The notes under the pieces are model-generated. The model did not search any database. It was not told the DNA's origin and saw only the letters and a program-made list of their open reading frames with translations. This document shows, in pieces, positions 36,494-46,486 of a stretch of DNA of 64,000 nt. A program made the position numbers and the translations under genes. Origin of the DNA: Nocardioides sp. (GTDB lineage Bacteria; Actinomycetota; Actinomycetes; Propionibacteriales; Nocardioidaceae). The stretch covers positions 1-64,000 of the forward strand of contig NZ_JASBRN010000057.1 in NCBI RefSeq assembly GCF_030149505.1, in the 5' to 3' direction. The stretch's first letter is position 1. Every line of letters starts with the position of its first letter.

Positions 36494-36566
36494 CTCCCCC
36501 GGTTGGACTCGAACCAACAACCCTCCGGTTAACAGCCGAATGCTCTGCCAGTTGAGCTACAGGGGA
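36494..36566 (-). tRNA. tRNA-Asn (GTT)
   Basis: On the minus strand the cloverleaf is complete: acceptor TCCCCTG/CGGGGGA, D-stem GCTC/GAGC, anticodon arm TTCGG-CTGTTAA-CCGGA, T-arm GTTGG-TTCGAGT-CCAAC and discriminator G. The anticodon is GUU. CCA is not encoded. It is followed closely by the hairpin terminator. Confidence 0.95.
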
Positions 36567-36631
36567 TCGCGCAGCGCGCACACAGTAGCAAGGGGCCAGG
36601 AGGCCGGTGAAATCGGGCCGGGGCCGGCGCG

Positions 36632-37147
36632 TCAGAGCCCGCCGAGCTGCTCGCGGGCCTGCGCCAGGGCAGCCTTCGCGACCTCGCGGACGGCAGGGTC
36701 GTGGGGGTCGACGCCCTCGTCGTACTCGTAGATCCAGTGGATCGGTGAGCCGCCGGACGGCGCCCGCCGGGCGATCACCCGCAGGCCCCGACGGCCGGTC
36801 ACGGGGACGTGCCGCTGGTGCACGACCGAGGCGGTCACGCGCTCGCGAACCAGCTCCAGGAGCCGGCCGGGCTCCTCCAGCGTCCACGCGTGCTCGGGTC
36901 GGTCCTCGCCCCACGTGCCGACCTGGCTGACCCGCAGGATGCCGGTGTCGGCGTCCCAGTCGGCGGCCTCCACCTGCTCCCAGACGACCCGCAGGGTGCG
37001 GCCGTCACCCTCCCGCGCGTGCAGGGCGTCGCGGGTGCCGGCGACGACCGCGCCGTCGGTCGCGCGGGCCCAGGCCAGGACCCGCTCCCCCGGCAGGGAC
37101 AGACCGTGGGGGTCGCGGTTGAACAGGCTTCTCGAGATCCGGCCCAT
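36632..37147 (-). CDS. Conserved-looking hypothetical protein downstream of dnaG
   Basis: A 171-aa soluble protein, not recognised with certainty. The first about 100 residues (LPGERVLAWARA, VAGTRDALHA, VVWEQVEAADWDADTGILRV) have the alternating strand pattern of a PH-like domain. The C-terminal part is charged and helical (VREVAKAALAQAREQLGG). The ATG at 37147 overlaps the dnaG stop by one base, so it is translationally coupled to primase. The longer ORF-track version runs antisense-like through dnaG and is rejected. No function is assigned. Confidence 0.75.
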   Translation of the reverse strand: MGRISRSLFNRDPHGLSLPGERVLAWARATDGAVVAGTRDALHAREGDGRTLRVVWEQVEAADWDADTGILRVSQVGTWGEDRPEHAWTLEEPGRLLELVRERVTASVVHQRHVPVTGRRGLRVIARRAPSGGSPIHWIYEYDEGVDPHDPAVREVAKAALAQAREQLGGL

Positions 37148-39060
37148 CAGTGCGCCGCCTCCCCTGCCACGAGCTGGTCGCGCAGTCCGCGCCGGTGCTG
37201 CTCCAGGGCGGCGAGCTCGCCGAACATGCGGTTGTAGGCCTCCGGTTCCTCGACGGGGTTGGTGCGCTGCAGCCGCGACTTCACCGAGGCGATCCGGCGC
37301 GCCGAGGTCAGCTCCAGCAGCCGCAGGACGTGGTGGGTGACGTAGGCGGCGTCCGGCTGCTTGGGGGTCAGCACCGGCTCGACCGCCAGCGCGGCGACCG
37401 CCGAGGAGACCTCGGGGTCGGTGGCGGCGTCGCGCAGCCGACCCGCCCACGTCGGGTCGCCGGAGCCCTGCGCAGGACCGCCCAGCGCGGTGACCGCCTC
37501 CCACACGCCGCGGTAGACGGGGTGGGTGAAGTCGTCGGGTCCGATGTCCCCGGTGAGGCGGCCGATGCCCATGGGGTGCTGCACGACGAGCTTCAGCAGC
37601 TCGCGCTCCAGGCGGAACCGCGGGTCGAGCAGGTCGGGGACAGCCGGCCGGGCCGGGGCCGCCGCGGCCACCGCTGCGGGCGCCTGCGTGCGCGGGCCGC
37701 GCTCGGCCGGGGGGCGTGCGGCGGCCCGGCGTACCTCCGCCAGGACGGCGTTGGGGTCGACCTCCCCGCCGATGAGACGCGAGATCTCCTGGGCGAACGC
37801 GGTGATCTTGGCCTGGTCGCGCACCGAGGCCACGACCCGCGCGGCCTCGCGCATGGCGTCGATCCGGCCGTCGGCGCGGTCGAGGTCGTGCTTGCCGATG
37901 ATGTTGCCGATGACGAAGCGGTACAGCGGGACCCGGCGCGCCACCAGCTCGCGCACCGCCGCCTCGCCGGTCGCGAGGTCGCCGGTGGACATCCGCAGGT
38001 CGCAGGGGTCCATGCCGGACGGCTCGACGGCGACGTAGGTCTGCGACACGAAGTTCTGGTCGCCGCCGAAGGCGCGCAGCGCAGCTTTCTGCCCGGCGGC
38101 GTCACCGTCGAAGGTGAAGATGACCTCGCCGCGGAACTCCTCGTGGTCGTGCAGGAAGCGGCGCAGCACCCGGGCGTGGTCGTCGCCGAAGGCGGTGCCG
38201 CAGGTGGCCACGGCCGTGCCGACGCCGGAGAGGTGGCAGGCCATGACGTCGGTGTAGCCCTCGACGATGACCGCCTGGCTGGTGCGCCCGATCTCGCGAC
38301 GCGCCAGGTCGATGCCGTAGAGGACGTGCGACTTCTTGTAGATCGGCGTCTCGGCGGTGTTGAGGTACTTCGCCTCGATCCGGTCGTCGTCGAAGATCCG
38401 GCGCGCACCGAAGCCGATGGTCTCCCCGCTCGGCTCGCGGATCGGCCACAGCAGCCGGCCGCGGAACTTGTCGTACGGCGAACGGCCGACCGCCACCAGC
38501 CCGGCCACCGTCAGCTCCTCGACCGAGAAGCCCTTCTGCTGCAGGTGCCGGTAGAGCGCCTCCCCCGCACGCGGGGCGAACCCGATCCCGAAGGTGTCTG
38601 CCGCGGCCTTGTCGAAGCCGCGCTCGGCGAGGAACTGCCGCGCCACCAGGGCGTCGGGGCTGCCGAGTTGGTCGGCGTAGAACTCCTGGGCGTGCTTGTG
38701 CGCCTCCACCAGCCGGCCGCGCTGGGGGCCCTTGGGTCGCTCGGGGGCGTCGCCGTCCTCGCGCTGCAACGCCACCCCGGTCTTGTCGGCCAGCCGCTCG
38801 ACGGCCTCGGAGAAGGACAGCGCGTCGATCTTCATCAGGAAGGTGATGACGTCGCCGCCCTCCTGGCAGCCGAAACAATGAAAGAAACCGCGACTCGGTG
38901 TCACGTGAAAAGACGGGGACTTCTCGTCGTGGAAGGGGCAGAGCCCCTTCATCGAGCCGCCGCCGGCGTTGCGCAGGGTGACGTACTGGCTCACGACCTC
39001 GTCGATCCGAGCTTTCTCGCGCACCTCGGCGATGCTGTCGTCTCGGATCCGGCCTGGCAC
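37147..39060 (-). CDS. dnaG: DNA primase
   Basis: A 637-aa DnaG that makes RNA primers at the replication fork. The N-terminal zinc finger has Cys41, His44, Cys62 and Cys65 (CPFHDEKSPSFH, HCFGCQEGG). The RNA-polymerase/TOPRIM core has VIVEGYTDVMA and FTFDGDAAGQKAA. The C-terminal part (about 440-637) is the DnaB-interacting domain. Start is GTG 39060. The upstream neighbour across 30 nt is a 2-hydroxyacid dehydrogenase gene. Confidence 0.97.
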   Translation of the reverse strand: MPGRIRDDSIAEVREKARIDEVVSQYVTLRNAGGGSMKGLCPFHDEKSPSFHVTPSRGFFHCFGCQEGGDVITFLMKIDALSFSEAVERLADKTGVALQREDGDAPERPKGPQRGRLVEAHKHAQEFYADQLGSPDALVARQFLAERGFDKAAADTFGIGFAPRAGEALYRHLQQKGFSVEELTVAGLVAVGRSPYDKFRGRLLWPIREPSGETIGFGARRIFDDDRIEAKYLNTAETPIYKKSHVLYGIDLARREIGRTSQAVIVEGYTDVMACHLSGVGTAVATCGTAFGDDHARVLRRFLHDHEEFRGEVIFTFDGDAAGQKAALRAFGGDQNFVSQTYVAVEPSGMDPCDLRMSTGDLATGEAAVRELVARRVPLYRFVIGNIIGKHDLDRADGRIDAMREAARVVASVRDQAKITAFAQEISRLIGGEVDPNAVLAEVRRAAARPPAERGPRTQAPAAVAAAAPARPAVPDLLDPRFRLERELLKLVVQHPMGIGRLTGDIGPDDFTHPVYRGVWEAVTALGGPAQGSGDPTWAGRLRDAATDPEVSSAVAALAVEPVLTPKQPDAAYVTHHVLRLLELTSARRIASVKSRLQRTNPVEEPEAYNRMFGELAALEQHRRGLRDQLVAGEAAH

Positions 39061-39090
39061 GTCGGCGATCCTACGGGCGCGCGTGCTCGC

Positions 39091-40020
39091 TCAGTAGGCG
39101 CCCGTCATCTGGTTGTGGAGGGGCTCGCCCGCGGCGTAGCGACGCAGCTGCTCGCGGACGAGTCGGTGGGCACGCGGCCACATGGCCGAGGACGCGCCGC
39201 CCACGTGCGGGGAGACCAACAGGCCGGGGGCCTCCCACCACGGGCTGTCGGCGGGCAGCGGTTCGGTGTCGACGACGTCGACGGCCGCCGTGAGCCGGCC
39301 GGCGTGCAGCTCGGCAAGCAAGGCGGGGGTGTCCACCACCGGGCCGCGCGCCATGTTGACCAGCAGCGCACCGTCCCTCATCCGGGCCAGGAAAGCCGCG
39401 TCGACCAGTCCGCGGGTCTCGGGCGTGAGAGGGCAGATCAGCACCACCACGTCGGCGTCGGGCAGCAGCGCGGGCAGCTCCTCGAAGGAGTGGACGGGGC
39501 CACGCTCGTCGGTGCGCGCGGTCCGCGCCACGCGCACGACCTCGGTCTCGAACGCGAGCAGCCGCTCCTCGATGGCGCGGCCGATGGCGCCGTACCCCAC
39601 GAGCAGGACCCGGCGGTCGGCGAGCGCCGGCCGCCAGCGGGTGTTCCACCGGCGGGCGTGCTGGTCGCGGACCATGCCGGGGACGTCGCGCAACGAGGCG
39701 AGGACGAGGGTCAGCGCGAGCTCGGCGGTCGAGGTGTCGTGGATGCCGCGGCCGTTGCAGAGCGTCACCCCCTCGGGCACCCGGTCACGGACGTTGTCGA
39801 CGCCGGCCGAGAGCAGCTGCACCACCTCGAGCGAGGTCATCCGCGGCAGGACCTCACCCACCGCGGGCCCCATCTGGTACGGCGCCACGTAGAAGCGCAC
39901 GTCGCCGACCGAGTCCGGGACGTGCACGGTCGGGTCGACGACCTCGTAGCGCAGGCCGTCGGGGACCTCGCCCAGCTCGGAGGGGTCGAAGGGCAGCCAG
40001 ACCAGGGGCGAGTCGCTCAC
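39091..40020 (-). CDS. D-isomer-specific 2-hydroxyacid dehydrogenase
   Basis: A 309-aa NAD(P)-dependent oxidoreductase that interconverts 2-keto and D-2-hydroxy acids. The Rossmann motif is VLLVGYGAIGRAIEERL. The catalytic set is Arg in NMARGPVVD, Glu in DVVDTEPLP and His in SPHVGGAS. GTG 40020 lies 7 nt after a TAGCCT -10, so the transcript is probably leaderless; the ORF-track start within dgt is rejected. The substrate (glyoxylate/hydroxypyruvate-like) is not defined. Confidence 0.9.
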   Translation of the reverse strand: MSDSPLVWLPFDPSELGEVPDGLRYEVVDPTVHVPDSVGDVRFYVAPYQMGPAVGEVLPRMTSLEVVQLLSAGVDNVRDRVPEGVTLCNGRGIHDTSTAELALTLVLASLRDVPGMVRDQHARRWNTRWRPALADRRVLLVGYGAIGRAIEERLLAFETEVVRVARTARTDERGPVHSFEELPALLPDADVVVLICPLTPETRGLVDAAFLARMRDGALLVNMARGPVVDTPALLAELHAGRLTAAVDVVDTEPLPADSPWWEAPGLLVSPHVGGASSAMWPRAHRLVREQLRRYAAGEPLHNQMTGAY

Positions 40021-40027
40021 CCCGGCG

Positions 40028-40033
40028 AGGCTA
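40028..40033 (-). promoter_or_regulatory. -10 element of the 2-hydroxyacid dehydrogenase gene
   Basis: TAGCCT on the minus strand, 7 nt from the GTG start and overlapping the end of dgt. It suggests leaderless transcription. Confidence 0.4.
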
Positions 40034-41269
40034 CCGACGCAGGCGCAGGGCCTCCCAGCGGGAGACGGCCGAGGCGTCCGTGAGCGAGGCGACCTGGTCG
40101 ACGACCACGCGCAGCCGCGCGGGGTCGTCGGTCGCGGCGTGCCAGTCGTCGGCGAAGGGCCGGTCCAGGGCGTCGGGCCCACGGTGGGCCAGCAGCGCGA
40201 CCAGCTCGCCGAGCAGCTCGCGCTGGCGGGCCAGGACGGCCAGGCGGTCCTCGGCCTGCATGACGTAGTGCGCGGCGATGCCCTTGAGCACCAGCATCTC
40301 CAGGCCGGTGCGGTGCGGGACCTGCAGGTCTGCGGCGTACCGGACGAAGGGGCCGGGCCCGGCCGCGTGGGTCGCCGCCTGCACGGCACCGCAGAAGCGG
40401 CCGATCAGGTCGCTGGTGAGGTTCTTCAGCGAACCCAGCGAGCGGCGGGTGCCGTCGTAGGCGGTCGTGGGCCAGGAGCCGACCGCCCGCAGGTCGGCCA
40501 GCACCTCGTCGAGCTCGTCGTCGGTCGCGGACACCGAGTACCACTCGCGCAGCGTCGCCCACACTGCCGGCGGGTCGATGGCGGTGAGGTCGACCCGGCC
40601 GGCCACGACGCCGTCCTCGACGTCGTGCACGGAGTACGCGACGTCGTCGGCGAGGTCCATGACCTGCGCCTCCAGGCAGCGCCGCTGGCCCCCAGGGGCA
40701 CCCTGCCGCAGCCAGGTGAAGACAGGCAGGTCGTCGGCGTAGACGCCGAACTTGCCCTCGCGCGCCTGCTCGAGCGGCCAGGGGTACTTCGTGCAGGCGT
40801 CCAGGGTGGCCCGGGTCAGGTTGAGCCCCACCGAGCGCCCCTCGGCGTCGACGCTCTTGGCCTCCAGCCGGGTCAGCAGCCGCAGGGTCTGGGCGTTGCC
40901 CTCGAAGCCGCCGGCCTGCGCGGCCAGGTCCGCCAGCACCCGCTCGCCGTTGTGGCCGAAGGGCGGGTGGCCCAGGTCGTGGGCCAGTGCCGCGGTCTCG
41001 GCGATGTCGGGCAGGCTCCCCAGCGCGCGGGAGAGGTCGCGGGCGACCTGGGCGACCTCGAGGCTGTGCGTCAGCCGGTTGCGGACGAAGTCGTCGCTCT
41101 GCGGCCCGACCACCTGGGTCTTGGCGGCCAGGCGGCGCGAGGACGCCGCGTGCACGACGCGGGCCCGGTCACGCTCGAACGGGGTGCGCTCGGGGGCGTC
41201 GACCCGCTTCGGCGGCTCCGGGACCAGGCGCGCGCGGGCGTGGTCGTCGTACAGCTCCAGGGCGTCCAT
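40031..41269 (-). CDS. dgt: Deoxyguanosinetriphosphate triphosphohydrolase-like protein
   Basis: A 412-aa HD-domain dNTP triphosphohydrolase that splits dGTP and related dNTPs to nucleoside and triphosphate. The metal-binding HD motif is LAHDLGHPPFGHNGE, preceded by RNRLTHSLEVAQVAR and followed later by DLADDVAYSVHDVEDG. Position near dnaG is common in actinobacteria. ATG 41269 lies 8 nt after a TAGGCT -10, which fits leaderless translation; the ORF-track start 44 codons upstream is rejected. Confidence 0.93.
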   Translation of the reverse strand: MDALELYDDHARARLVPEPPKRVDAPERTPFERDRARVVHAASSRRLAAKTQVVGPQSDDFVRNRLTHSLEVAQVARDLSRALGSLPDIAETAALAHDLGHPPFGHNGERVLADLAAQAGGFEGNAQTLRLLTRLEAKSVDAEGRSVGLNLTRATLDACTKYPWPLEQAREGKFGVYADDLPVFTWLRQGAPGGQRRCLEAQVMDLADDVAYSVHDVEDGVVAGRVDLTAIDPPAVWATLREWYSVSATDDELDEVLADLRAVGSWPTTAYDGTRRSLGSLKNLTSDLIGRFCGAVQAATHAAGPGPFVRYAADLQVPHRTGLEMLVLKGIAAHYVMQAEDRLAVLARQRELLGELVALLAHRGPDALDRPFADDWHAATDDPARLRVVVDQVASLTDASAVSRWEALRLRR

Positions 41270-41277
41270 CGAGGCGG

Positions 41278-41283
41278 AGCCTA
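41278..41283 (-). promoter_or_regulatory. -10 element of dgt
   Basis: TAGGCT on the minus strand, 8 nt upstream of the dgt ATG. It lies in the 59-nt gap to the next gene. Confidence 0.45.
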
Positions 41284-41328
41284 GAGGAGCGAGCCGACGA
41301 CCCGGCCCGCGCGGGCCCGGCCCTTGCG

Positions 41329-42225
41329 TCAGTACGTCGTGACGTGGACGTGGTCGTAGTGGTTGGCCGTGACCGAGCCGCGGTCCTCCATGCCACGCCA
41401 ACCTTCGCCGCTGCGCTCGACCGACCAGATGTTGCGGGCGTGGATGACGTAGGAGACGCCCAGGTCGGCGTAGTTGGCGCGGACGAACTCCGCCACCTGC
41501 CAGGCCAGGTCGCCGGAGACCATGATGTCGACCGCGATGCCCTGGGCGTGCTCACCGTCGCTGCGGAGCGTGCCATAGGTCGTGATGCTCGGGAAGTTCG
41601 CGCACACCGCGCGGTGGACCGCCGCGATGTTGGGGCTGACGCCGGAGGGCACGCTCGTGCCGTTGGTGCACGAGGCCTCCGAGGGCGCGACCTGCGCGGC
41701 CGGCTTCTCGTCGGAGAGGTAGCCCTGGGTGACCCAGCGGGCCTCGCCGTCGACGACGACCTCGTCGCGGCCGTAGAGGCTGCGGCCGGTGACGAGGACC
41801 TTCTTGCCCTCGTCGAGCACGCCGACCTTCTTGGCCTTCTCGCCGGGCTCGGTCCACAGGTTCAGCGGGGCGGTGGCCCACAGCTTCGTGTCGGCCCGCT
41901 TGATCGCCTTGGCGACGGCCTGGCGCGAGGTCACGCGCTCGAGCTTGGTCTTCTCCTGCTGGGGGGCCGAGCGGTCCGCGGTGCGGGAGACCAGCTCCTC
42001 GCGCAGGTCCGGCAGCCCGGCGGAGGCGTCGGTCCCCGCGAAGGCCTGGCGCAGGTCGGCGGCGGTGGTGCGGGCGACGGCGGTCTCACTGGCAGGGGCG
42101 TCGCTGAAGGCGACTCCCAGGGAGACCACGGAGGCGGTCGCGAACAGGGCGAGGGGGCCTGCCACGAGGATGGCTCGGGGCTTCCGGCGGGCATCGGTGT
42201 CCCGCTTGTGGCGATGATCTGCCAC
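41329..42225 (-). CDS. Exported SH3-domain protein with ARB_07466/peptidase-like C-terminal domain
   Basis: A 298-aa envelope protein. The basic N-terminus and one hydrophobic segment (ILVAGPLALFATASVVSLGVA) are a signal or anchor. Residues about 110-175 form a bacterial SH3 domain (LWATAPLNLWTEPGEKAKKVGVLDEGKKV). The C-terminal part (about 190-298) has GTLRSDGEHAQGIAVDIMV and ends ANHYDHVHVTTY, the D,D-peptidase-like fold with His/Asp metal ligands. The likely site of action is peptidoglycan. Start GTG 42225 has AAGGA 8 nt upstream. Catalytic activity is unproven. Confidence 0.82.
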   Translation of the reverse strand: MADHRHKRDTDARRKPRAILVAGPLALFATASVVSLGVAFSDAPASETAVARTTAADLRQAFAGTDASAGLPDLREELVSRTADRSAPQQEKTKLERVTSRQAVAKAIKRADTKLWATAPLNLWTEPGEKAKKVGVLDEGKKVLVTGRSLYGRDEVVVDGEARWVTQGYLSDEKPAAQVAPSEASCTNGTSVPSGVSPNIAAVHRAVCANFPSITTYGTLRSDGEHAQGIAVDIMVSGDLAWQVAEFVRANYADLGVSYVIHARNIWSVERSGEGWRGMEDRGSVTANHYDHVHVTTY

Positions 42226-42320
42226 AGCGCTGATCCTTAGCTGTCGAGGTCGGGGGATGTGCGCGCGATTCCTGGGTACCAGGCTCGTGCGCGGTCAGTA
42301 GTGGACCACAGCCGCAAGAC

Positions 42321-42338
42321 CGTGACCGCATCGTGACC
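42321..42338 (-). promoter_or_regulatory. MtrA-like direct repeat upstream of the SH3/peptidase gene
   Basis: GGTCACG is repeated exactly with starts 11 bp apart (minus strand), one helical turn, about 100 nt before the gene. A GGTCACA lies at 42378-42384 on the plus strand. Spaced GTCAC-type repeats are known operators of the actinobacterial cell-wall regulator MtrA. The remainder of the 194-nt gap shows nothing else. Confidence 0.35.
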
Positions 42339-42419
42339 TGGAAATGAGGGGTGTCTCTGCTCACCCGTGGTGGGCCAGGTCACACCGTACCCGGGACGCG
42401 CGGACGGAGGGGTGGCTTC

Positions 42420-43583
42420 TCAACCGCCGGAGTGCAGGTCCTCCTCGACCGCGCAGCCCCGGCCGTCGGCGTCGTCGAGCCAGCCCTCCGGCAGCACCAC
42501 CCGCGCGCGCGGGGAGCCCTGCCGCCCGCGCGGTGTGCCGAGCTCGGAGCGCGGGAACTCCTCGTCCGGGTCCAGCTCGGCCAGCAGCGCGTCGAGGTCG
42601 GCCAGGGTGCTGACCAGGCCGAGGTCACGACGCCTCTCGCCTCCCGCGGAGAAGCCCTTGAGGTACCAGGACACGTGCTTGCGGAACTCCTTGCAGCCGC
42701 GCTCCTCCCCCATGTGCTGGCACAGCAGCTCGGCGTGCCGGCGCATCATCGCCGCGACCTCGCCGAGTCGCGGGAGCGTCGCGACCTCCTGACCGGCGAA
42801 GGCCGCGGCCAGGTCGCGGAAGAGCCAGGGGCGGCCCAGGCAGCCGCGGCCGACGACGACGCCGGCCACCCCGGTCTGCTCGACCATCCGCAGCGCGTCC
42901 GCCGCCTCCCAGATGTCACCGTTGCCGAGCACCGGGATGTCGACGGCAGCCACGAGCTCGCCGATCGCGTCCCAGTCGGCCTGCCCGGAGTAGGCCTGGG
43001 CGACGGTGCGGCCGTGCAGCGCGATCGCGGCGGCGCCGCTCTCCTGGGCGATCCGCCCGGCGTCGAGGTAGGTCAGGTGGTCCTGGTCGATGCCCTTGCG
43101 GGTCTTCATCGTCACGGGCACGTCGTAGGGCGCCGCGGCCCGCACCGCGTGCTCGAGGATCTCGGCGAGCAGCCCGCGCTTCCACGGCAACGCGCCGCCG
43201 CCGCCCTTGCGGGTCACCTTCGGGACCGGGCAGCCGAAGTTGAGGTCGATGTGGGCGACGCCGTGCTCGGCGCAGAGGATCTCGGCGGCCTTGCCGACGT
43301 GGACCGGGTCGGTGCCGTAGAGCTGCACCGAGCGCACGGTCTCCAGCTCGTCGAAGACGAGCATGTCGCGCGTGTGCTGGTCGCCCTCGACCAGGCCGCG
43401 GCTGGTGATCATCTCGCAGACGTACAGACCGGCACCCTGCTCCGCGCACAGGCGGCGGTACGCCGCGTTCGTGATGCCGGCCATCGGCGCGAGCACCACG
43501 GGGGTCGGCACGTGAAGGTTCCCGAGCGTCAGGCCGGGGTGCTGTGCGACGTCGGTGGCGGACGGGTCGTGCATGGGACCCAT
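42420..43583 (-). CDS. dusB: tRNA-dihydrouridine synthase
   Basis: A 387-aa FMN enzyme reducing uridines in the tRNA D-loop. Marks are VVLAPMAGITNAAYR, DLNFGCPVPKVTRKGGG with the catalytic Cys, VTMKTRKGID, IALHGRTVAQAYSG and VLGNGDIWEAADA. ATG 43583 (MGPMHDP) is used; the ATG three codons later is equally possible. The ORF-track extension through the divergent IMPase-like gene is a shadow. The dusB subtype is assigned by general similarity only. Confidence 0.93.
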   Translation of the reverse strand: MGPMHDPSATDVAQHPGLTLGNLHVPTPVVLAPMAGITNAAYRRLCAEQGAGLYVCEMITSRGLVEGDQHTRDMLVFDELETVRSVQLYGTDPVHVGKAAEILCAEHGVAHIDLNFGCPVPKVTRKGGGGALPWKRGLLAEILEHAVRAAAPYDVPVTMKTRKGIDQDHLTYLDAGRIAQESGAAAIALHGRTVAQAYSGQADWDAIGELVAAVDIPVLGNGDIWEAADALRMVEQTGVAGVVVGRGCLGRPWLFRDLAAAFAGQEVATLPRLGEVAAMMRRHAELLCQHMGEERGCKEFRKHVSWYLKGFSAGGERRRDLGLVSTLADLDALLAELDPDEEFPRSELGTPRGRQGSPRARVVLPEGWLDDADGRGCAVEEDLHSGG

Positions 43584-43607
43584 GGTGCGCGATGGGAGGC
43601 TGGCCCC

Positions 43608-44285
43608 GTGAATCCGTCCCCGCTGGGCACCGAGGAGGTGCTGGCGATGGTCCAGGACGTCGTGGCGCGCCTCGTGACCCCCCGCTTCGGTCGGCTCGGC
43701 GACGGCGACGTCGCCAGCAAGCGCCGCCCCGGCGACCTCGTGACCGTCGCCGACCGCGAGGCCGAGGTCGAGCTGACCCGGCTGCTGCGCGCCGCGCACC
43801 CCGGCGGCGTGCTGGTCGTGGGCGAGGAGGCGGTCAGCGCCGACCCCCGCCTGCTGGGCGGGCTGGACACCGCCGAGCACGCCTTCACCGTCGACCCCGT
43901 CGACGGCACCCGGCACTTCGTCGCCGGCTCCCCCGACCACGCCACCATGCTCGCCGAGCTGCGCCGCGGCGAGGTCGTGCGCAGCTGGATCTGGCAGCCC
44001 CAGCACGGGCGCGCCTACGTGGCGGAGCGCGGCGCCGGCGCCTGGTGCGACGGCACCCGCCTCTCCCCGGGCCGGCGCCGGCCCGCCGGCCGAGCGCCCC
44101 GGCCGACCGGCACCTGCTGCGGGGTCGACTACCCGAGGCTGGCCTCGGGCGAGGCCGACGTGGCGGCGTACCTCAAGCAGAAGCCGTGGGACCACCTGCC
44201 GGGCGGACTGCTGCTCGCCGAGGCGGGCGGGAGCGTACGCCGCTGGGGACCGCTGCTCGTGGCGCGCCGGGGCCGGGGCGGCTAG
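43608..44285 (+). CDS. Inositol-monophosphatase family protein, shortened
   Basis: A 225-aa Mg-dependent phosphatase-like protein. Metal sites GEEA and DPVDGT are present, as are AGSPDHATMLA, CCGVDYPRLASG and PWDHLPGGLLLAEAGG. The family is normally about 260-270 aa. Here the stretch between CDGTRLSPG and TGTCCGVDY is replaced by a short Arg/Pro-rich linker, and the C-terminus ends early. GTG 43608 has GGGAGG 8 nt upstream. It may be a divergent enzyme or one losing function. Its stop overlaps the convergent lipoprotein gene by 4 nt. Confidence 0.78.
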   Translation: MNPSPLGTEEVLAMVQDVVARLVTPRFGRLGDGDVASKRRPGDLVTVADREAEVELTRLLRAAHPGGVLVVGEEAVSADPRLLGGLDTAEHAFTVDPVDGTRHFVAGSPDHATMLAELRRGEVVRSWIWQPQHGRAYVAERGAGAWCDGTRLSPGRRRPAGRAPRPTGTCCGVDYPRLASGEADVAAYLKQKPWDHLPGGLLLAEAGGSVRRWGPLLVARRGRGG

Positions 44286-45007
44286 GAGCGGCCGTTCCCG
44301 CCGTTGCCGTTGCCGCCGCCCTTGCCGGCGTTCCGGTCCTTGCCCGTGCCCTTGCCGTCCCCGGGGCGCTTGGCCCCGAGCTTCAGGACGTCGCCGGACC
44401 AGGTGATGGGGTTGAACTCCTGCGCGGGTCGGAAGGAGACCGACACCAGCTCCCCGGCGTCCGGGGCGAGGAAGACCAGGCAGCGCGTGACCTTGTCGCC
44501 CGGCCGGAACTTCTTGGGGAAGCTGGTGGACGGGCAGGGCTCGAACTCGGTCACGAAGGTGGAGGACTCCACCAGGGTGTCGTTGCCGTCGACGATGTAG
44601 AGCGGCGGGCGCTGGCCGCCGAGGTCGGTCTCACCGAGGTTCTTGAAGGTCGCCTCGACGAAGTAGGGGTTGGCCTTGGCCAGCTGCTTGTCCAGCTTCC
44701 AGCCCTGGAAGGACTCCTTGAACGTGGTGCGCCGCATGTCGGTGACCGTGATGCCCAGGACGCCCACGGTCGACTGGTCGACCTCGTACCCGACGGTCGC
44801 GGTGTCACCCAGCTCCAGCGCCGAGCCCTGGGCCGTCAGCTCCACGCCCTCGGGCACCTCGACGTCCGGGGTGGGCAGCGGCTCGGGGGTCGGGGTCGCC
44901 GACTCCGTCACCTCCGGCGCGGCGCCTTCGGGCTCGTCCCCGCCCGAGCAGGCGCTCAGCAGCAGGGCCGGGACGAGGACGAGAGGTCCGAGGAGGCGGG
45001 TGCGCAC
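44282..45007 (-). CDS. Lipoprotein with DUF4352-like beta-sandwich domain
   Basis: A 241-aa protein. The signal peptide ends in the lipobox LLSACSGG, so it is probably lipidated on Cys and held at the outer face of the membrane. A Pro/Thr/Glu-rich spacer follows, then about 55-210 an immunoglobulin-like domain (VGVLGITVTDMR, PYFVEATFKNLGE, CLVFLAPDAGELVSVSF). The tail is Lys/Gly/Asn-rich. GTG 45007 lies 6 nt after CACAAT, a possible leaderless promoter also seen before recO. Function is unknown. Confidence 0.75.
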   Translation of the reverse strand: MRTRLLGPLVLVPALLLSACSGGDEPEGAAPEVTESATPTPEPLPTPDVEVPEGVELTAQGSALELGDTATVGYEVDQSTVGVLGITVTDMRRTTFKESFQGWKLDKQLAKANPYFVEATFKNLGETDLGGQRPPLYIVDGNDTLVESSTFVTEFEPCPSTSFPKKFRPGDKVTRCLVFLAPDAGELVSVSFRPAQEFNPITWSGDVLKLGAKRPGDGKGTGKDRNAGKGGGNGNGGNGRS

Positions 45008-45033
45008 CGCGCCATTGTGCACGCGCGACCCGC

Positions 45034-46431
<1,398 letters not shown>

Positions 46432-46486
46432 GGGATGGCTCGCTCTCTGCTGCGGTTCGACGCCGGCCGGCTGCCGACGGGAGCGC

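Noticed and set aside
37150-40083. 977-aa plus-strand ORF across dnaG and the dehydrogenase
   Set aside because: It is antisense to two clearly recognised genes, has repetitive Arg/Gly/Asp/Val composition and no domain. It is a high-GC shadow frame.
42240-42420. c-di-AMP (ydaO) riboswitch upstream of the SH3/peptidase-like gene
   Set aside because: Such genes are often preceded by ydaO elements in actinobacteria, but the conserved core motifs could not be found in this 194-nt gap.
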